DNA of 64,000 nucleotides from DATAOG01 sp963753685 (GTDB lineage: Bacteria; Pseudomonadota; Alphaproteobacteria; Geminicoccales; Geminicoccaceae), in assembly GCA_963753685.1 (NCBI GenBank), contig CAVWDE010000008.1:62001-126000 (forward strand). Reading direction: 5' to 3'. The notes under the pieces were generated by a model. It had not been told where the DNA came from. It was given only the letters and a program-made list of their open reading frames with translations, and made no database searches. Shown here one piece after another: positions 60,819 to 64,000 of the stretch. The position numbers and the translations under genes are program-made. Positions within the stretch are counted from its first letter, which is position 1. Every line of letters starts with the position of its first letter.

Positions 60819-61004
60819 GCCGGGCGTTGATCGCGCCGACCGAGCTTGGGGGGCGTCCCGCTCAGCGCTCGAGTCCACCGGGCGGCCTTGGCAACAGCCT
60901 CTGCCGGTCCGGGCCCAGCTTGACAGGCGCGGCGAGCGACTTATTGTGACGCCGCTTCGAGCCGGCACGGGCGCGCCCGTGCCGGGCTCGGGACCGGCCA
61001 GGCG

Positions 61005-61346
61005 ATGGGATCGATGGCGCGCAAGGACGGGGCGTCGGAGTTCAAGGCGTTCGACGACCGTGTCCGCCAGCTGCGGGTCGATGCCGGTCTGGCTCGGGAC
61101 GAACGGGATGGCAAGCGCGGCGCGTCACCCCTGATCGGGGGTGCAGCCGTGCAGGTCGGCATCGAGCTGGTCGCCGGCGTGATCGGCGGCGCCTTGATCG
61201 GCTACGGGCTGGACCGTTGGCTGGCGACTTGGCCGGTCTTTTTTCTGCTGCTGTTCTTCCTCGGCGCGGCCGCCGGGATGCTGAACGCCTATCGGTACCT
61301 GCGCCGGATCAGCGAGGTGCCGGAGGACCGAACGAGAGACCGGTGA
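61005..61346 (+). CDS. atpI: F0 assembly protein AtpI
   Basis: 113 residues. A polar N-terminal half is followed by two helices: VQVGIELVAGVIGGALIGYG and VFFLLLFFLGAAAGMLNAYR with the typical GLDRW in between. It heads the split F0 operon. ATG 61005 or 61014 are both possible. Confidence 0.88.
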   Translation: MGSMARKDGASEFKAFDDRVRQLRVDAGLARDERDGKRGASPLIGGAAVQVGIELVAGVIGGALIGYGLDRWLATWPVFFLLLFFLGAAAGMLNAYRYLRRISEVPEDRTRDR

Positions 61347-61421
61347 GCCCCAGACGACCCCCCAGCATCGCGTTTGGGGCCGGGGTTGGGGCCGAAGCCG
61401 GATGAGGTGGACGAGGGGTCG

Positions 61422-62147
61422 GTGGAGCATAGTCCGCTCGCACAGTTCGAGATCCACGACATCCTGCCGATCACGGTCGGCGGGGTCGATCTCTCCTTCA
61501 CCAACTCGTCGCTCCTGATGGCGATCGCCGTGGCCCTCGCCTATCTCCTGGTGATGCTCGGCACGAGCCATGCCAGCCTGGTGCCGGGGCGTCTGCAGGC
61601 GCTGGTCGAGCTGACCTATGACTTCATCGCCGACATGCTCGGCAGCACGGTCGGCAAGGAAGGCCGCCGGTATTTCCCGTTCTTCTTCACGCTCTTCATG
61701 TTCGTCCTGTTTGGCAACACGCTCGGCATGATCCCGGGCGGCTTCACCTTCACCAGCCACATCATCGTCACCTTCTCGATGGCGATCTTCGTGGTCTGCG
61801 CGGTGACCGTGATCGGTATCCTGCGCCACGGCTGGCACTTCTTCAGCCTGTTCGCGCCCGGCGGCTGTCCGATCTACGTGATGCCGCTGCTGATCCCGAT
61901 CGAGATCCTGTCCTACGCCATGCGGCCGGTCAGCCTGTCGTTGCGCCTGGCGATCAACATGACCGCCGGCCACATCATGCTCGCGACCTTCTCGGGGTTC
62001 GTGATCGCGCTCGGCATCTTCGGACTGCTGCCGCTGGCCTTGACGGTGGCGCTGATGGGGCTCGAGCTGGCGATCGCGTTCCTCCAGGCCTACGTGTTCA
62101 CGGTGCTGAGCTGCATCTACCTGCAGGATACCGTCCACCTGCACTGA
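61422..62147 (+). CDS. atpB: ATP synthase F0 subunit a (housekeeping)
   Basis: 241 residues. The start is the GTG giving VEHSPLAQFEIHDILP, the usual alphaproteobacterial N-terminus; an upstream TTG would add 16 residues. The channel helix with the essential Arg is SLSLRLAINMTAGHIMLATF. LELAIAFLQAYVFTVLSCIY is the last helix. Confidence 0.93.
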   Translation: MEHSPLAQFEIHDILPITVGGVDLSFTNSSLLMAIAVALAYLLVMLGTSHASLVPGRLQALVELTYDFIADMLGSTVGKEGRRYFPFFFTLFMFVLFGNTLGMIPGGFTFTSHIIVTFSMAIFVVCAVTVIGILRHGWHFFSLFAPGGCPIYVMPLLIPIEILSYAMRPVSLSLRLAINMTAGHIMLATFSGFVIALGIFGLLPLALTVALMGLELAIAFLQAYVFTVLSCIYLQDTVHLH

Positions 62148-62206
62148 GCCGCCGGCCGGAGAGCCACCACGACACCGCTGCGCTCACAACCATCATGGAG
62201 CATCTC

Positions 62207-62431
62207 ATGGATCCCGCAGCTGCCAAATTGATCGGTGCCGGCCTCGCCGCGATCGGCCTCGGCGGCGTCGGCGTAGGCATCGGCAACGTGTTCGCGACCA
62301 CGATCGCCACCATCGGCCGCAACCCGTCGATCCAAGGACGGGTCGCGGCGCTGATGTGGATCGGCTTCGCGCTGGTCGAGGCGATCGGGTTGTATGCCCT
62401 GCTGGTCGCGTTCATCGTGCTGTTCGGCTAG
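62207..62431 (+). CDS. atpE: ATP synthase F0 subunit c (housekeeping, H+-type)
   Basis: 74 residues from the ATG giving MDPAAAKLIGAGLAAIGLGG, with GGAG six bases upstream. Helix 2 reads GFALVEAIGLYALLVAFIVL, with the carboxylate Glu but no Ser/Thr after it, and helix 1 has Gly-Asn rather than Gln/Glu. This is the ordinary proton type and contrasts with the c subunit at 44013-44255. Confidence 0.95.
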   Translation: MDPAAAKLIGAGLAAIGLGGVGVGIGNVFATTIATIGRNPSIQGRVAALMWIGFALVEAIGLYALLVAFIVLFG

Positions 62432-62472
62432 CGCGTCGCCGCGCGACGGCGCAAGCGCTCGGACCGGGACCG

Positions 62473-62964
62473 GTGCCGCAGATCGATCCGACCACCTTCG
62501 CGAGCCAGATCTTCTGGCTGATCGTGGCGTTCGTGACCCTCTACTGGTTGCTCAGCCGGCGCGCGCTGCCGCGCCTCGCCGAGGTCCTCGAGGCGCGCCA
62601 GGATCGGATTGCCGCCGACCTGGACGAGGCCGAGCGCCTGCGCCGCGAGGCGGAGGCGGCGCTCGCGAGCTACGAAGCGGCGATCGCCAAGGCCCAGGGC
62701 GAGGCGCACACGCTGCTGGCGGAGACCCAGGCGCGGCTGCAGGCCGAGGCCGCCCAGCGTCAGACCGAGCTGGACGGGCAGCTGGCCGAGCAGCTAAGCG
62801 CCGCCGAGGCGCGCATCACCGAGGCCAGGCAGAGCGCGCTCAAGGAGCTCGAGGAGTCCGCGGTCACGGTCGCGCAGGCCGCGGTCGAGCGCCTGGCGGG
62901 CGTCAAGGTCGCCAAGAAGACCGCCCAGTCGGCGCTTCGGGACGTGCTCGGGGAGGGTGCCTGA
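62473..62964 (+). CDS. atpF2: ATP synthase F0 subunit b'
   Basis: 163 residues. An N-terminal helix (SQIFWLIVAFVTLYWLLSRR) and then a long Ala/Glu/Arg coiled coil. The start is the GTG giving VPQIDPTTFASQIFW, like b' proteins of phototrophic and other alphaproteobacteria. It overlaps subunit b by one base (TGATG). Confidence 0.9.
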   Translation: MPQIDPTTFASQIFWLIVAFVTLYWLLSRRALPRLAEVLEARQDRIAADLDEAERLRREAEAALASYEAAIAKAQGEAHTLLAETQARLQAEAAQRQTELDGQLAEQLSAAEARITEARQSALKELEESAVTVAQAAVERLAGVKVAKKTAQSALRDVLGEGA

Positions 62965-63440
62965 TGGCCCACATCCTGCTCGAACTGGTCGCGTTGGTGA
63001 TCCTGATTGCGATCATCTACAAGCCGGTCAGCAAGGTCATCGTCGGCGGGCTCGATGGCCATGCGGCCAAGGTCCGGGCCGAGCTGGACGCGGCCAAGCG
63101 CCTGCGCGAGGAGGCGCAGAGCCTGCTCGCCGGCTACCAGCGCCAGCTGGCCAGCGGCGAGGACCAGGCGCGCACGATCGTCGCGCATGCCCGGGCCGAG
63201 ACCGAACGCCAAGTCGAGCGCCATCGGGCCGAGCTGGAGGCGAGCCTGCGGCGCCGGACCGAGCAGGCCATGGGCCGGATCGCCCAGGAGGAGGCGCGCG
63301 CGCTCCAGGAGCTGCGCGCCCACGCCGCGACGCTTGCGATCCGGACCACCGAGCGTCTGCTGCGCGAGCGCATCGACGGCCCGCACGCGCAGGCCCTGCT
63401 GGATGGCGCGATCGAGCAGGTCGGCCGCAAGCTGTCCTAG
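62964..63440 (+). CDS. atpF: ATP synthase F0 subunit b
   Basis: 158 residues. A short N-terminal helix (LLELVALVILIAIIYKPVSK) and a coiled coil to the end. It pairs with b' as the heterodimeric stator stalk. Last gene of the split F0 operon; F1 genes are elsewhere. Confidence 0.9.
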   Translation: MAHILLELVALVILIAIIYKPVSKVIVGGLDGHAAKVRAELDAAKRLREEAQSLLAGYQRQLASGEDQARTIVAHARAETERQVERHRAELEASLRRRTEQAMGRIAQEEARALQELRAHAATLAIRTTERLLRERIDGPHAQALLDGAIEQVGRKLS

Positions 63441-63479
63441 CTGCGGCGGGCCGCCGGGCACCGCCGGAGCTTCGGGCCT

Positions 63480-64000
63480 ATGCTCAAACTGTATCAGTTT
63501 CCGCAGGTCTGGGGGCGGAACATCAGCCCCTTCACCCTCAAGCTCGAGACCTGGCTGAAGATCGCCGGGCTGCCCTACGCGGTGGTGCCGACCCGCAACA
63601 CAGGGCGCGGGCCGAAGGGCAAGCTGCCGTTCATCGAGGACGAGGACGGCACCCGGGTCGCGGACAGCAGCCTGATCATCGAGCATCTCGAGCGCACCCG
63701 CGGCCTCGATCTCAACGCCGGCCTGTCGGCGGTGGAGCGCGCCCAGGCGCTCGCTCTGCAGCGGCTGTGCGAGGATCATCTCTACTTCATCGGAGTGTGG
63801 AGCCGCTGGATCGACCCGGTCGGCTGGCAGGCGACCGCGTCCTCGATGTTCGGCTTCCTGCCGCCGGGGCTGCGGCAGGTGCTGCCGGCGCTGCTGCGCC
63901 GCAAGATCCGGCGCGTTCTGATCGGCCAGGGCCTCGGCCGGCACAGCCAGGCCGAGCAGTACGCCATGGGCCGCGCCGACCTGGCCGCGATCTCGACGCT
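63480..64000 (+). CDS. Glutathione S-transferase-fold protein (3' end outside window)
   Basis: The first 173 codons of a gene running off the window edge. The N-terminal thioredoxin-like domain reads LYQFPQVWGRNISPFTLKLE, GPKGKLPFIEDEDG and VADSSLIIEHLERTRG, a GST/metaxin-like (FAX) arrangement rather than a classical Tyr/Ser/Cys GST start. The helical C-terminal domain begins near VERAQALALQRLCEDHLY. Substrate unknown. Confidence 0.78.
   Translation, partial: MLKLYQFPQVWGRNISPFTLKLETWLKIAGLPYAVVPTRNTGRGPKGKLPFIEDEDGTRVADSSLIIEHLERTRGLDLNAGLSAVERAQALALQRLCEDHLYFIGVWSRWIDPVGWQATASSMFGFLPPGLRQVLPALLRRKIRRVLIGQGLGRHSQAEQYAMGRADLAAIST

Overview
The window is strongly G+C-rich chromosomal DNA, very probably from an alphaproteobacterium, most like the Rhodospirillales or relatives. 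Evidence: a split F0 operon with both b' and b subunits (atpI-B-E-b'-b, no F1 genes); an IalB-family secreted protein; a cbb3 oxidase locus ccoNOQP-ccoGHIS; a prkA-yeaH-spoVR cluster; TctCBA and TRAP importers; and smc beside the F0 operon. I see no prophage, insertion sequence or CRISPR array. It reads as core chromosome with small accessory and decaying patches.

Layout. 1-3.4 kb: ABC exporter fragment, lptG and lptF (LPS export), tRNA-Val. 4-8 kb: gph, then glmU-glmS (UDP-GlcNAc synthesis). 8.2-10.1 kb: an overlapping three-gene cassette with a MotA/ExbB-like channel, an ExbD-like protein carrying a DUF2135-like periplasmic domain, and a third unrecognised membrane protein. 10.2-12 kb: a decay zone with a broken branched-chain amino-acid binding protein and a carrier fragment. 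12.3-16.4 kb: GMC oxidoreductase, IalB protein, cysK, a PG-binding protein. 16.4-21.6 kb: a minus-strand operon of a DapA-family aldolase, TRAP dctPQM and an MFS carrier. 21.7-27.5 kb: SNase-like protein and spoVR/yeaH/prkA. 28-32.6 kb: tctCBA, an SDR and a cytochrome c. 32.4-33.7 kb: a tandem duplication giving two small secreted proteins, each behind a perfect CRP-type palindrome. 34-39.7 kb: CHASE2 adenylate cyclase, FecR protein, FAD monooxygenase, chaB, aldose epimerase. 39.8 kb: recA.

40.9-54.9 kb is one apparent minus-strand transcription unit of 17 genes: ccoNOQP-ccoGHIS runs by a 14-base overlap into atpDCQRBEFAG, a complete alternative (N-type) ATPase whose c subunit has a Na+-type ligand pattern. 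A perfect FNR/FixK box lies ahead of ccoN and is shared with a divergent DUF2189 gene. A low-oxygen oxidase and a second, probably Na+-coupled, rotary ATPase therefore appear to be wired together. The housekeeping F0 genes with an ordinary c subunit lie at 61-63.4 kb after smc; a partial GST-like gene closes the window.

Sequence quality: recA, smc (twice), dctM and the MFS gene (twice) are each broken by what looks like a single extra base, usually lengthening a short run. Because recA and smc are important genes and every lesion is +1, I read these as residual sequencing insertions, not true pseudogenes. The 10.8-11.9 kb binding-protein gene is different: it has mixed indels and an internal deletion and is truly decayed.
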